Assembly: GCA_964370845.1 (NCBI GenBank)
Contig: CAYJLB010000020.1
Location: forward strand, 1 to 36,416
Origin: CAYJLB01 sp964370845
GTDB taxonomy: Bacteria > Bacillota > Clostridia > Oscillospirales > Ruminococcaceae
DNA length: 36,416 nt
Direction of reading: 5' to 3'
Below the pieces are notes generated by a model. The model saw nothing but the letters and a program-made list of their open reading frames with translations, made no database searches and had not been told where the DNA came from. The translations under genes and the position numbers were made by a program. Positions 7,633 to 17,216 of this stretch are shown in pieces; the stretch's first letter is position 1; each line of letters begins with the position of its first letter.

Positions 7633-10600
7633 CTAAAAAAGTGTCATTTGGCTTGTTTCTGGCAAACCTTGAAAAGCACCAGCATTTTGTAATGCTTCAA
7701 TACAAGTCTTGTTTACACCACTTCGTATTGCAACTTCCTCAACAGAAATATATTCACCCTGTTTTCCCGCTTCGTATAAAGATTGTGCAGCAGTAGCTCC
7801 AACACCTTTATAAGCACAGAACGGAAGCCTAATTTTCCCGTCTTCAATAACATATTTTGTGGCATGCGATATATAAATATCCACAGGCAAAAAAGTAAAT
7901 CCACGGGCAAGCATTTCATAAGTAAGTTGCAACATTTCGTAAACGGAGTCCTCTTTAGTTGTACGTTCGTTCCCTTTTGCCTTATATTCGTCCAATTTAT
8001 ATTTTGTTGCAATTTTTCCCTTCGCCGCAGTTTCCGCATCAAAGTCTTCGCCACGAACAGTGAATAATGCCGCATAAAACTCCAAAGGACGATAAACTTT
8101 GTACCAACACAGCCTAATTGCAGCCAAAACATAAGCTGCCGCGTGGGCTTTCGGGAACATATATTTAATCTTTAAACAGCTTTCAATATACCATTGCTTA
8201 ACGCCATTATCAACCATAGCTTGCTTCATATCGTCAGTCAATAATTTAGGAGCAAGCCCTTTTCTTGTAATCTCCATTATTTTAAAGGCAAGTTTTGGTT
8301 CAACACCGTGATAAATCAAAGTTGTCATAATACTGTCACGGGTTCCGATAACGTCAGAAATTGTACAAATTCCCTTTTTTATCAAATCTTGTGCATTTCC
8401 AAGCCATACGTCTGTTCCGTGAGACAACCCAGAAATTTGCAATAAATCACTAAAGTTTTGCGGTTTAGCATCTAAAAGCATTTGCCTTACAAAAGGAGTT
8501 CCCATTTCTGGAATTCCAAGTGTTCCCGTGTCGCAATCTATGTCTTGTGCAGTAACACCCAATGCTTCGGGTGTAGTGAACAAGCTGTAAACTCCCCTGT
8601 CCCCAGTGTCAATGTCATTTACCATTACGCCCGTTAAATCTTCCAAATGTTTATATAAAGTAGGCACATCATGTCCAAGTTCGTCTAATTTAAGTATTGT
8701 ATCATGCAAAGAATGGAAGTCAAAGTGAGTCGTAATTACTCCCGATTCCGACTTTTCAGCAGGGTGCTGTACCGGTGTAAAGTCATAAACATCATACTCA
8801 CTAGGCACAACAACCATTCCCCCAGGATGCTGTCCAGTAGTCCTTTTTATCCCTGTACAACCAATTCTAAGCCTTTCAATTTCAGCTTTATTGCAAACTC
8901 TACCTCTCTCTTGAAGATAGTTTTGTACATATCCAAAAGCTGTTTTTTCTGCAACGGTAGAAATTGTTCCCGCTTTAAAAACATGGTCTTTACCAAAAAG
9001 TTGTTCAGTGTATCTATGGGCAAAACTTTGATATTCTCCCGAAAAATTAAGGTCAATATCGGGAGCTTTGTCCCCATCAAAACCAAGGAATGTTTCAAAA
9101 GGAATATCGTGCCCGTCACGTTTTAAGAAAGTATCACAGTTCGGGCAATTTTTAGGTGGCATATCAAACCCTGAACCATATTCACCCTTCTCATAAAACT
9201 CACTATACTTGCATTTTGGGCAATAATAATGGGCAACAAGCGGATTTACTTCTGAAATTCCCGACATATGTGCAACGAATGAAGACCCTACCGAGCCACG
9301 AGAACCAACTTGATAACCATTTTCAACAGAGTTGGCAACAAGCTTCTGACTAATCATATAAAGCACAGCAAACCCGTGTTTTATGATAGAAGTAAGCTCT
9401 CTTTCAAGGCGTTTTGAAACAATTTCTGGTATAGGCTCACCGTACATTTCCTTAGCTTTTTCCCAACAAAGTCGCTGTAATTCCTCGTCCGAACCCTCAA
9501 TGTAAGGTGTAAAAGTGCCTTTAGGAATAGCCCTTACATCAGGGTCAACCATATCGGCAATTTTATTTGTATTAGTAACTACTACTTCAAAAGCCTTTTC
9601 TTCCCCTAAATAAGCGAAATCTTCAAGCATTTCATTTGTAGTTTTAAAGTAAAGTGGAGGCTGATTATCTGCATCTTTATATTTTATAGCAGTTAAAATT
9701 GTTCGGAAAATGCTATCTTTTTTGCTCATAAAATGCACGTCACCAGTGGCAACAACAGGAATAGAAAGTTCTTCTCCAAGCTTTACAATTGTGCGGTTAA
9801 AGTCCATAAGCTGTTCTCTGCTTTCAACTTTTCCATCACGAAGTAAAAACTCATTGTTTCCAATTGGCTGAATTTCTAAATAATCATAAAAGGAAGCTAT
9901 TTCCTTTAGAGTTTCCCAAGGTTTCCCTTCAAAAACTGCCTTAAAAAGCTCACCCGCTTCACAAGCTGAACCAATAATTAAACCCTCACGCCAGTTTTTA
10001 AGCTCGGACTTTGGAATTCTCGGTGACTTGTGAAAATATCTTAAGTTTGAATAAGAAACAAGCCTATACAAATTTTTTAAACCAACAGCATTTTTAACTA
10101 ATATTATTTGGTGGAAAGGTCTTAACTTTGATAAATCAATATTTGAAAATTTCAAGTTAATCAAACTAAATTCAAAAACTTCTTTCTCATTCATTAATTT
10201 TACCAAGTTAAAATAAATTTTTGCCAAAATATCAGCATCGTCACAAGCCCTGTGATGATTAAAGGCTTCAAGTTCAAAATGCCTTGCTAAAGCATCAAGT
10301 TTATGCTTTTTAAGGTCGGGCAAAAGCACTCTTGAAAGTTGTAAAGTATCCATATATGAAAACTTGTAATCAATATTATTTCTTGTTAATGCTGCAAAAA
10401 TAAAAGAGGTATCAAAAGGTGCATTATGGGCGATTAGCAAAGGATTTTCCCCACAAAATTCAATGAATTGCTCAATTCCCTCTTTTTCAAGGACAGCATC
10501 TGCAACCATTTCATTTGTTATTCCAGTTAAATTTGTGATAAAATCGGAAATTTCTCTTTGCGGATTAATAAAAATATTAAAACTTTCCACGATTTCAAGG

Positions 10601-11952
10601 TTCCTAACTTTAACAGCACCAATTTCAATAATTCGCTCTGTACTAGCAGAAAGTCCAGTTGTTTCAACATCAAAAACAATAACTTCATCAGTGAATTTTT
10701 TATTAGTCGCACCAATAAAAACGCTTACATCATCGTTTATTTGATAAGCTTCAACGCCGTAAATCACCTTAAAATCTCCGCCGTCTTTTCTAATCTTGTC
10801 CACAGTATACATAGCTTCTGGGAATGCTTGACACACTCCATGGTCAGTTATAGCAATCGCCTTGTGTCCCCAAGAATAGGCTCTTTTTACAAGTTCAGAA
10901 GCTGGTGTAATTGCGTCCATTGCAGACATATTAGTGTGCAAATGAAGTTCAACACGTTTCTCGTCCGCTTCATCTGTTTCCTTAATTTTCACTACTTTCA
11001 TAATGTCTTTCGGGGAAATATTTATGTCATTGTCATATTTGTCAAAAGTAACGTCACCAGTAATAATTACACTTGCGCCGCCTTTTAAGTTTTTGTAAAT
11101 TTCAGCTTTGTCAGCTTTGTCAATAATTTTAACAATCATTGAACCTGTGTAGTCAGTCAAATATAAAGTGATAATTGCAGTTCGACCATCACGAGAGATT
11201 CTTTCATCATAAGAAAAAACATCTCCCCAAACTGTGATTTTTCCACTGTCCTCTGTCAAGTCTTTTAGGTCAATTAACTGAGCATTATTGGAAATTTTTG
11301 AACCTCGAATAATTTCCGCTCCCTCATTTAAAATTGGCAAATTAACAAAATTAATTTCTGATACCGCCTTAGCAGTAGGACCATCGGATTTTTTTCCATC
11401 GCTTTTAACAGTAGGAGGTGTTGGAGCTGGCATTGAAGCAATAATTTCTTCTTTCATCTTTTCAAATTCTTCAACATTAACCTCTAAAACTCCAGTAAAT
11501 TCAACTTCAACAGAAAAAGAAAATTCCTCAAAAATAAGCTTTTTAATTGCGTCTTTTACATTAGCTTTTTCAAGCAAATTATTTCCGCCCTTAGTAAGTT
11601 CAATGGTAAAAACATTGTCCTCAAAAGTGGAAACTGCATCATCAAGAAAGCCGTTAACGCAAGCAGCCCTTGTCTTTAATTTTGAAACAAGGGTAGGAAA
11701 ATAGCTTATATTAAATAAATTAGGCGCATATTTGCACACTAAAGACACACTTTTTAAACCTAGTGCATTTTTTATATTTTCATTGAAAGCGTTGATTTGC
11801 TCAAAATTTTGCAAACTTTCAAAAATTACTTGAAAAGAAAGGTCAGTCTTGTCCGCAGAAAGTGTAATTTTCATAATTCTTCCGCTGTGCATACTTTCGG
11901 GGACAATATCCAAATATTCGCTTAAATAACTTGCTAAAGTGTTGTTTTCCAA
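7633..11952 (-). CDS. polC: DNA polymerase III alpha subunit, PolC type
   Basis: PolC is the replicative DNA polymerase of low-GC Gram-positive bacteria, with built-in 3'-5' proofreading. At 1439 residues it matches the family. In order it has an N-terminal domain and OB fold (to about 320), a PHP domain (HLHTNMSAMDAI near 330), a DEDDh exonuclease inserted in the PHP domain (FDVETTGLS near 420, HNAPFDTSFI, HRACDDADI), then the palm and fingers with a four-cysteine zinc site (CPKC and CPNC) and PDIDLNFSGEYQ carrying catalytic aspartates. The start is TTG at 11952 after an AAGAGGTG site. It is the last gene of the pyrH-to-polC cluster, 12 nt after ispG. Confidence 0.97.
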   Translation of the reverse strand: MENNTLASYLSEYLDIVPESMHSGRIMKITLSADKTDLSFQVIFESLQNFEQINAFNENIKNALGLKSVSLVCKYAPNLFNISYFPTLVSKLKTRAACVNGFLDDAVSTFEDNVFTIELTKGGNNLLEKANVKDAIKKLIFEEFSFSVEVEFTGVLEVNVEEFEKMKEEIIASMPAPTPPTVKSDGKKSDGPTAKAVSEINFVNLPILNEGAEIIRGSKISNNAQLIDLKDLTEDSGKITVWGDVFSYDERISRDGRTAIITLYLTDYTGSMIVKIIDKADKAEIYKNLKGGASVIITGDVTFDKYDNDINISPKDIMKVVKIKETDEADEKRVELHLHTNMSAMDAITPASELVKRAYSWGHKAIAITDHGVCQAFPEAMYTVDKIRKDGGDFKVIYGVEAYQINDDVSVFIGATNKKFTDEVIVFDVETTGLSASTERIIEIGAVKVRNLEIVESFNIFINPQREISDFITNLTGITNEMVADAVLEKEGIEQFIEFCGENPLLIAHNAPFDTSFIFAALTRNNIDYKFSYMDTLQLSRVLLPDLKKHKLDALARHFELEAFNHHRACDDADILAKIYFNLVKLMNEKEVFEFSLINLKFSNIDLSKLRPFHQIILVKNAVGLKNLYRLVSYSNLRYFHKSPRIPKSELKNWREGLIIGSACEAGELFKAVFEGKPWETLKEIASFYDYLEIQPIGNNEFLLRDGKVESREQLMDFNRTIVKLGEELSIPVVATGDVHFMSKKDSIFRTILTAIKYKDADNQPPLYFKTTNEMLEDFAYLGEEKAFEVVVTNTNKIADMVDPDVRAIPKGTFTPYIEGSDEELQRLCWEKAKEMYGEPIPEIVSKRLERELTSIIKHGFAVLYMISQKLVANSVENGYQVGSRGSVGSSFVAHMSGISEVNPLVAHYYCPKCKYSEFYEKGEYGSGFDMPPKNCPNCDTFLKRDGHDIPFETFLGFDGDKAPDIDLNFSGEYQSFAHRYTEQLFGKDHVFKAGTISTVAEKTAFGYVQNYLQERGRVCNKAEIERLRIGCTGIKRTTGQHPGGMVVVPSEYDVYDFTPVQHPAEKSESGVITTHFDFHSLHDTILKLDELGHDVPTLYKHLEDLTGVMVNDIDTGDRGVYSLFTTPEALGVTAQDIDCDTGTLGIPEMGTPFVRQMLLDAKPQNFSDLLQISGLSHGTDVWLGNAQDLIKKGICTISDVIGTRDSIMTTLIYHGVEPKLAFKIMEITRKGLAPKLLTDDMKQAMVDNGVKQWYIESCLKIKYMFPKAHAAAYVLAAIRLCWYKVYRPLEFYAALFTVRGEDFDAETAAKGKIATKYKLDEYKAKGNERTTKEDSVYEMLQLTYEMLARGFTFLPVDIYISHATKYVIEDGKIRLPFCAYKGVGATAAQSLYEAGKQGEYISVEEVAIRSGVNKTCIEALQNAGAFQGLPETSQMTLF

Positions 11953-11964
11953 GATTTCACCTCT

Positions 11965-13011
11965 TTATAATTTATCAATTTCGGAAAACAATTCACTAAT
12001 AATGTCTTCCTCAGCAACTTTTCTTAAAACATTACCTTTTTTGAAAATAACCGCACAACCTTTTCCACCGGCAATTCCAATGTCAGCTTCCTTCGCTTCC
12101 CCAGGACCATTTACAACACAGCCCATAACTGCAACAGAAATATCTTTTTCTAGGTCAGCAAGTTTTTCTTCAATAATGTTCGCAAGTCTTATTATATCAA
12201 TTTCCGTCCTCCCACAAGTAGGACAAGAAACAATGTTCACACCTTTTTTTAATCCAATAGCCTTTAAAATATCTTTCGCAGCATAAATTTCTTCCACAGG
12301 GTCAGCAGTAAGGGAAACACGAATAGTTTCACCAATTCCGTCTAAAAGCAAGGAGCCTATTCCGATTGCGGACTTCATTATCCCCATTTTTGCAGTTCCA
12401 GCCTCAGTCACTCCAAGATGTAAAGGATAATTACATTTTTGTGCAAGCAAACGGTAAGCCTCAACCATTGTCTTTACATTAGAGGATTTTATAGAAATAA
12501 CAATATCATCAAAATCGCATTTTTCAAGGAGAGAAACGTGTCCTAAAGCGCTTTCTACCAAAGCTTCAGGGACAACCGCTCCATATTTTGCGAGAATTTC
12601 TTTTTCAAGTGAACCTGAATTAACTCCAATTCGAATAGGCACTTTTTTTTCAAGGCATGCCTTAGCAACAGCCTGAACTCTGCTAAAATCGCCAATGTTT
12701 CCTGGGTTAATTCGCACTTTATCAATTCCTGCTGAAATAGATTCAAGGGCAAGCTTATAGTCAAAATGAATGTCCGCCACCACAGGGATTGACAAATTTT
12801 CTTTCAACTTATATATCAAAGGTATAGTTTCAAGATTAGGCACTGCAAGCCTTACAATCTCACAACCCGCCTTTTCTAAAGCAATTCCTTGTGCAATATT
12901 TTTTTCAAAATCGCTAGAATGAGCATTAAGCATTGATTGAATATAAATATTTCCGTCCCCTAAAGTAAGATTTCCCACTTTAACTTTTTTTACATTTCTC
13001 ACTAAATCCAT
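11965..13011 (-). CDS. ispG: 4-hydroxy-3-methylbut-2-enyl diphosphate synthase IspG
   Basis: IspG is a 4Fe-4S enzyme of the non-mevalonate (MEP) isoprenoid pathway that reduces the cyclic diphosphate MEcPP to HMBPP. In the 348-residue protein the iron-sulfur ligands appear as two cysteines in SCPTCGRTEID and one in GCVVNGPGEA. The N-terminal barrel contains VADIHFDYKLA and KVRINPGNIGD. I start at the ATG at 13011, nine nt after AAAGGA; the frame extends seven codons to a TTG that lies upstream of this site. It shares the pathway with dxr two genes upstream and is tightly spaced after rseP. Confidence 0.96.
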   Translation of the reverse strand: MDLVRNVKKVKVGNLTLGDGNIYIQSMLNAHSSDFEKNIAQGIALEKAGCEIVRLAVPNLETIPLIYKLKENLSIPVVADIHFDYKLALESISAGIDKVRINPGNIGDFSRVQAVAKACLEKKVPIRIGVNSGSLEKEILAKYGAVVPEALVESALGHVSLLEKCDFDDIVISIKSSNVKTMVEAYRLLAQKCNYPLHLGVTEAGTAKMGIMKSAIGIGSLLLDGIGETIRVSLTADPVEEIYAAKDILKAIGLKKGVNIVSCPTCGRTEIDIIRLANIIEEKLADLEKDISVAVMGCVVNGPGEAKEADIGIAGGKGCAVIFKKGNVLRKVAEEDIISELFSEIDKL

Positions 13012-13038
13012 AATACCCATTCCTTTTGTCAATTTTTA

Positions 13039-14139
13039 TTAAAATCCAATTAATTTTGCAATGTCGTTAAAAGTAACAACTGCAATAAATCCAAGTAAAA
13101 TCACAAGCCCAGCAAAGTGAACAATTCCTTCATGTTCAGGTTTAATTGGCTTTCTTCTGATAGCTTCAATAATTAAAAAGAGAATTCTTCCACCATCAAG
13201 TGCAGGCAATGGAAGTAAATTCACAAAGCCAACGTTTATTGTAATCATAGCTGTAATATTAAGCAAATCAGTGATAATTTCTTCAATGTCAGCGCCTTGT
13301 TGTGCAGTAACAGTTTGCCCAATAGCTGAAACTATACCAACAGGCCCAGAGATATCACTTAAACCAAATTGCCCAGTAATCAAGTCACCAAGGGAAATCC
13401 AAACTAAACGTCCGATTGAAATTGCTTCGGTAAATGTGTTTGTAAAATACCCAGCGAAAGTCTTATCTACTCTTGTTATAGAAAAGTCAAGAACTAAATT
13501 CTCGCCATTTTTTTCCATAACAACATCATCAATTTTCACCTTTTCGCCATCACGTTCAACAACCATATCGTAAACAGCTTCGTGATTTGACAAAAGTGCA
13601 TAAACAAGCTCATCATCTGTCAAAATAGTCATTCCATCAACTTCAACAATTTTATCCCCAACCATTAAACCGCTACTTTGTGAGGAAGCGTTTTCATTGA
13701 ACCCAGAAATTTGAGTCGAAACAAAATAAGGTTGCATTGCGGACATAATGAATACTACAATAAGCCCTAAAACAAGGTTAAAAAATGCACCAGCCACAAG
13801 AATTTTCATTCGTGTTAAAATAGATTTGCTACCAAAACTGCGGTCAGATTGTTCAATTTCCATTCCATTTTCGTCGATTAAAATTGTATCCTCATCAGTA
13901 TTTTCTTCAGAGTAATTACCGTCCTCACCCTCCATAGCGCAAAATCCACCAAAAGGAATTGCACGAATTGAGTAAACAGTTTCTCCCTTTTTCTTAGAGA
14001 AAATTTTAGGTCCCATTCCAATTGCAAACTCATTAACCTTAACATTGCTACTTTTTGCAGCCAAAAAATGTCCAAGCTCGTGAAATGCGATTATTAGAGA
14101 AAAAACCAAAATTGCGAGAATTATTCCAATAGCGTCCAT
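13039..14139 (-). CDS. rseP: Site-2 zinc metalloprotease RseP/RasP family
   Basis: This M50-family intramembrane protease cuts transmembrane regulators such as anti-sigma factors and clears leftover signal peptides. The 366-residue protein has the zinc motif H20-E21-L-G-H24 in the first membrane helix, a PDZ domain near residues 160-230 (SGLMVGDKIVEVDGM), and the third zinc ligand in the LLPLPALDGGRI segment. An acidic insert after the first helix (EDGNYSEENTDEDT) is probably outside the catalytic core. The start at 14139 (MDAIG) is preceded by AAAGG. The dxr-rseP-ispG order is common in Clostridia. The natural substrate is not visible here. Confidence 0.93.
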   Translation of the reverse strand: MDAIGIILAILVFSLIIAFHELGHFLAAKSSNVKVNEFAIGMGPKIFSKKKGETVYSIRAIPFGGFCAMEGEDGNYSEENTDEDTILIDENGMEIEQSDRSFGSKSILTRMKILVAGAFFNLVLGLIVVFIMSAMQPYFVSTQISGFNENASSQSSGLMVGDKIVEVDGMTILTDDELVYALLSNHEAVYDMVVERDGEKVKIDDVVMEKNGENLVLDFSITRVDKTFAGYFTNTFTEAISIGRLVWISLGDLITGQFGLSDISGPVGIVSAIGQTVTAQQGADIEEIITDLLNITAMITINVGFVNLLPLPALDGGRILFLIIEAIRRKPIKPEHEGIVHFAGLVILLGFIAVVTFNDIAKLIGF

Positions 14140-14169
14140 TAAATTTACCAAACCTTTCTTTATTTTAAG

Positions 14170-15306
14170 CTAAATATTTAAAGCCACAAACTCCCTAGCT
14201 TCTTTGTCAGCAGTCAAAATATCATTAATATTTTCAACGTTTTTCCATTTATAATCAGAAATTCCCTTTTCTATTAATTCCCCTATTTTAAGAAATGAAA
14301 TCTTTTCAGCAAGGAAATATTCCACAGCTTTTTCATTAACTCCATTGATAAAAGCAGGCAGAGTTCCACCAATTTCAATGGCTTTTATACAACCCTTTAA
14401 GCACCTAAAAGTTTCAATATCAGGTTTTTCAAAAGTTAAAGTCCCATAATCCGTAAAGGACAAAGGCTTTACATCGCAAACAAATCGCTCTGGATATGTC
14501 AACGCATATTGAATAGGAATTTTCATGTCAGGAACTCCCATTTGTCCGATTACAGAATTATCAGTAAACTCAACAGCAGAGTGGAGAACACTTTGTCTAT
14601 GAACAACTACCTCAATTTGTTCAGGTTTTAAGTCAAAAAGCCAAATCGCCTCAATAAATTCAAGTCCCTTGTTCATCAAAGTTGCGGAGTCAATAGTAAT
14701 TTTGCTTCCCATTGCCCAGTTTGGGTGTTTTAACGCGTCTTTTACAGTTACAGTTTTAAGAAAAGCTCTGTCTTTGCCAAAAAAAGGCCCTCCCGATGCT
14801 GTTAAAATTATCTTTTTAATGCTTTTATAGCTGTTTCCTTGTAAGCATTGAAAAATCGCAGAATGTTCACTGTCAACAGGAATTAAATTAGCATTTTTTT
14901 CAGTAGCAAGTTTAGTAACAAGAGCTCCCCCTGTAACAAGGCTTTCTTTGTTAGCCAGAGCCACGTCAATACCGCAAGAAAGTGCTTCTAAAGTTGGCAA
15001 AAGTCCAGCAATTCCAACAACTCCGTTTAAACAAACATCAGCATTTTCCCTTGCAATTTCAAGCAATCCATCTTTTCCAGCTACAACTTTTATATTTGTA
15101 TCAGCAAGTGACAATTTTAGGTCCTTATACTTTTTTTCATCACCAATGCAAACTATATTAGGTGAAAATTCGCGACTTTGCTCCTCAAGCAACTTAGTAT
15201 TATTATTACAAGACAATCCCTTAATATTAATATTATGCAATCTTGCCACAGATAATGCTTGTGTACCAATTGAGCCAGTTGAACCTAAAATAGTGATATT
15301 TTTCAT
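14170..15306 (-). CDS. dxr: 1-deoxy-D-xylulose 5-phosphate reductoisomerase
   Basis: Dxr (IspC) rearranges and reduces DXP to MEP with NADPH, the committed step of the MEP isoprenoid pathway. The 378-residue protein carries the NADPH loop GSTGSIG (residues 8-14), the metal and substrate segment VDSEHSAIFQCLQG, GGPFFG, and HPNWAMGSKITIDSATLMNKGLE. The ATG at 15306 is chosen because GGAG lies just before it; the ATG four codons up overlaps that site. A long hairpin separates it from cdsA. The product feeds ispG, and later uppS supplies the carrier lipid for the cell wall. Confidence 0.97.
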   Translation of the reverse strand: MKNITILGSTGSIGTQALSVARLHNINIKGLSCNNNTKLLEEQSREFSPNIVCIGDEKKYKDLKLSLADTNIKVVAGKDGLLEIARENADVCLNGVVGIAGLLPTLEALSCGIDVALANKESLVTGGALVTKLATEKNANLIPVDSEHSAIFQCLQGNSYKSIKKIILTASGGPFFGKDRAFLKTVTVKDALKHPNWAMGSKITIDSATLMNKGLEFIEAIWLFDLKPEQIEVVVHRQSVLHSAVEFTDNSVIGQMGVPDMKIPIQYALTYPERFVCDVKPLSFTDYGTLTFEKPDIETFRCLKGCIKAIEIGGTLPAFINGVNEKAVEYFLAEKISFLKIGELIEKGISDYKWKNVENINDILTADKEAREFVALNI

Positions 15307-15340
15307 AATTTTCTCCATATATAAAATTTAAACCTACTAA

Positions 15341-15400
15341 TAAAATAAGAGCTGAACACAATTTTCTATTCCAAAAGGAAAGTAAACAATTTCAGCTCTT
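15341..15400 (-). terminator. Long hairpin with T-rich tail between cdsA and dxr
   Basis: On the minus strand AAGAGCTGAA (15400-15391) pairs perfectly with TTCAGCTCTT (15356-15347). The inner region pairs imperfectly down to TTCC-TTTT-GGAA, and TATTTTATT follows. This looks like a Rho-independent terminator, or an attenuator inside the pyrH-polC cluster. Confidence 0.6.
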
Positions 15401-15414
15401 TGCATTAATTATAA

Positions 15415-16272
15415 TTAATTAATTATGTTAACAAGTTGCAAAACAATGTACATAAAAGGTGCTACAAAAAGCACACTATCAAATCTGTCCATTGCACCAC
15501 CATGTCCAGGCATTATTGTTCCAAAATCTTTAATGCCAAAATTTCTTTTAATAAGTGAAGCGAATAAATCTCCAACTACACCAACTAAAGCAAGAGAAGC
15601 ACCAATTAACGCTATTAAAATATAGTTAAACTCAATCGCTGGTGATGCGATAAAAGTTCCATAAACGTAAGCCACAAGGGTTATAACTATAGCATTAACT
15701 GCAACTCCACCAAGTAAACCTTCTACAGTTTTTTTAGGGCTAATAGATGGACAAAGTTTGTGTTTTCCAAGAAAAGTTCCCACAAAAAAAGCTCCACTAT
15801 CAGCAATCCAAGCACCGCATAAGGTGATAATTAAATAAAACACTCCCAAATTAGGGTCAGAATATGTTATGTCAAGTAGAACATTCATAGAATAAGGAAT
15901 GAAAACGAGAGCAACAATAACAACTGCCAATTTATCAAATGTCAAGTCATTATGCTTTACAATGTAAACCAAAGCAAAAGCAATTACAATAACTATATTA
16001 AAAAGCATGTTCATCTTCTGAAAAGGGTAAATCAAATTATCCTCAATTTGAAAATGTAACGCATATTTTGCAAAAGGTTGAAAAATTGTATAAACTAAAC
16101 AAACTGCCCTTAGTGGTTTAATATCGCCATATCCCACCATTTTGAGTATTTCAAAAATCATAATTACAGAAATAACGCCAATAGAAATGGGCAATAACAA
16201 CGTATCATAAAAAGCTAAATTTAAGAAAGCAAAGGCTAGGGCTATAAAAGATGTAGTTATTCTTTTTGCCAT
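15415..16272 (-). CDS. cdsA: Phosphatidate cytidylyltransferase CdsA
   Basis: CdsA makes CDP-diacylglycerol from phosphatidic acid and CTP at the membrane, supplying phospholipid synthesis. The 285-residue protein is strongly hydrophobic with several membrane helices. The family signature is near the C terminus (KRNFGIKDFGTIMPGHGGAMDRFDS, split here as the KDFG, PGHGG and DRFDS elements). The central WIADSGAFFVGTFLGKHKLCPSISPKKTVEGLLGG block is also typical. The ATG at 16272 follows AAAGGA. It sits in the standard uppS-cdsA order. Confidence 0.95.
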   Translation of the reverse strand: MAKRITTSFIALAFAFLNLAFYDTLLLPISIGVISVIMIFEILKMVGYGDIKPLRAVCLVYTIFQPFAKYALHFQIEDNLIYPFQKMNMLFNIVIVIAFALVYIVKHNDLTFDKLAVVIVALVFIPYSMNVLLDITYSDPNLGVFYLIITLCGAWIADSGAFFVGTFLGKHKLCPSISPKKTVEGLLGGVAVNAIVITLVAYVYGTFIASPAIEFNYILIALIGASLALVGVVGDLFASLIKRNFGIKDFGTIMPGHGGAMDRFDSVLFVAPFMYIVLQLVNIIN

Positions 16273-16315
16273 TTAATTTTTTCCTTTCTTATTTTTATTA
16301 AAATATGTGAAGAAT

Positions 16316-17032
16316 TTATAATCCGCCAAACCGTCTAAAACGTTTGGAATAATCATAAATCGCATCATCTAAATCCTTTTTCTTGAAATCAGGCCATAAA
16401 ATATCACTAAAATATAGCTCGCTATACGCACCTTGCCAAACAAGAAAATTAGAAGTCCTTTTTTCACCGCTAGGTCTAATTATCAAGTCAACATCAGGAA
16501 TTCCCTTGGTGTCAAGGGAATTTCCAATCATATCTTCATCAATTTCATCAACGGAAATTTCATTATCAAGAACCTTTTGAACTAATTCCTTAGTAGCCCT
16601 TGTAATCTCCTGTCTTCCACCATAATTAATGGCTAGAATTAAAGTCATTCCGTTATTTTTTTCGGATTTTTTTTCAATATCAATCATTTTTTCTTGTAAT
16701 TCGGCAGTCAAAGCTGATTTATCTCCAATAAATAAAACACGGACATTTTGATCCTTATAATCAGTAACTTCCTGCAAATACTTAGAAAAAATCCTCATAA
16801 TTTCATCAATTTCTTCTTTAGGACGTTTCCAGTTTTCAGTGGAAAAAGCATAGTAAGTTACATACTTTATCCCGATTTCACTAGCATATTTAGAGATTTT
16901 TCTAAAAGTTTTTGCACCTTCTCTATGTCCAAAATTTCGAGGTTGCCCACGTTTTTTCGCCCAACGTCCATTTCCGTCCATAATTATTCCAATATGAGTA
17001 GGCAATGTTAAATTTTCTTTATCTTTAAGCAA
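16316..17032 (-). CDS. uppS: Undecaprenyl diphosphate synthase UppS
   Basis: UppS is a cis-prenyltransferase that extends farnesyl diphosphate to the C55 carrier lipid used for peptidoglycan. The protein has the IMDGNGRWAKKRG motif with catalytic Asp at residue 19, GHREGAKTFRKI, YAFSTENWKRP, INYGGRQEI and the C-terminal DLIIRPSGEKRTSNFLVWQ. I start at TTG 17032, eight nt after GGAAAGGA. The frame runs six codons further to a TTG at 17050, but that one lies at the edge of the ribosome site. Upstream, two copies of the double-hairpin repeat separate it from frr. Confidence 0.94.
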   Translation of the reverse strand: MLKDKENLTLPTHIGIIMDGNGRWAKKRGQPRNFGHREGAKTFRKISKYASEIGIKYVTYYAFSTENWKRPKEEIDEIMRIFSKYLQEVTDYKDQNVRVLFIGDKSALTAELQEKMIDIEKKSEKNNGMTLILAINYGGRQEITRATKELVQKVLDNEISVDEIDEDMIGNSLDTKGIPDVDLIIRPSGEKRTSNFLVWQGAYSELYFSDILWPDFKKKDLDDAIYDYSKRFRRFGGL

Positions 17033-17083
17033 AAAACCATTCCTTTCCAAATATTGAAATTAAATCCAAAACAAAACCATAAC

Positions 17084-17147
17084 CTCGCAGAAATAAATTT
17101 CATACTTACCCTTTGTTCAGTGCGTAATGGATGCAACGTCACGTTGC
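17084..17147 (-). repeat. Double-hairpin repeat, unit A (frr-uppS gap)
   Basis: On the minus strand the unit starts GCAACG-TGA-CGTTGC (17147-17133), then ATCCATTACGCAC, and ends TTTCTGCGAG. Its stem differs from the neighbouring unit B at two paired positions on each arm, keeping a full 6-bp stem. CGCA and TGCG form the second stem. It lies head to tail with unit B, one base apart. Confidence 0.75.
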
Positions 17148-17148
17148 C

Positions 17149-17214
17149 CTCGCAGAAACAAAATTTCCGACTTTTACCACGTCCAGTGCGGGAATGGGTC
17201 AAGCGTCACGCTTG
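17149..17214 (-). repeat. Double-hairpin repeat, unit B (directly after frr)
   Basis: On the minus strand the unit starts two nt after the frr stop codon with CAAGCG-TGA-CGCTTG. It continues ACCCATTCCCGCA and ends with TTTCTGCGAGG, whose TGCGAGG can pair with CCCGCA if one A bulges. It is very close to units C and D on the other side of frr. Confidence 0.8.
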
Positions 17215-17216
17215 CG

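Noticed and set aside
8704..9126. Plus-strand 140-codon frame within polC
   Set aside because: Antisense shadow of a conserved polC region; its composition is not protein-like.
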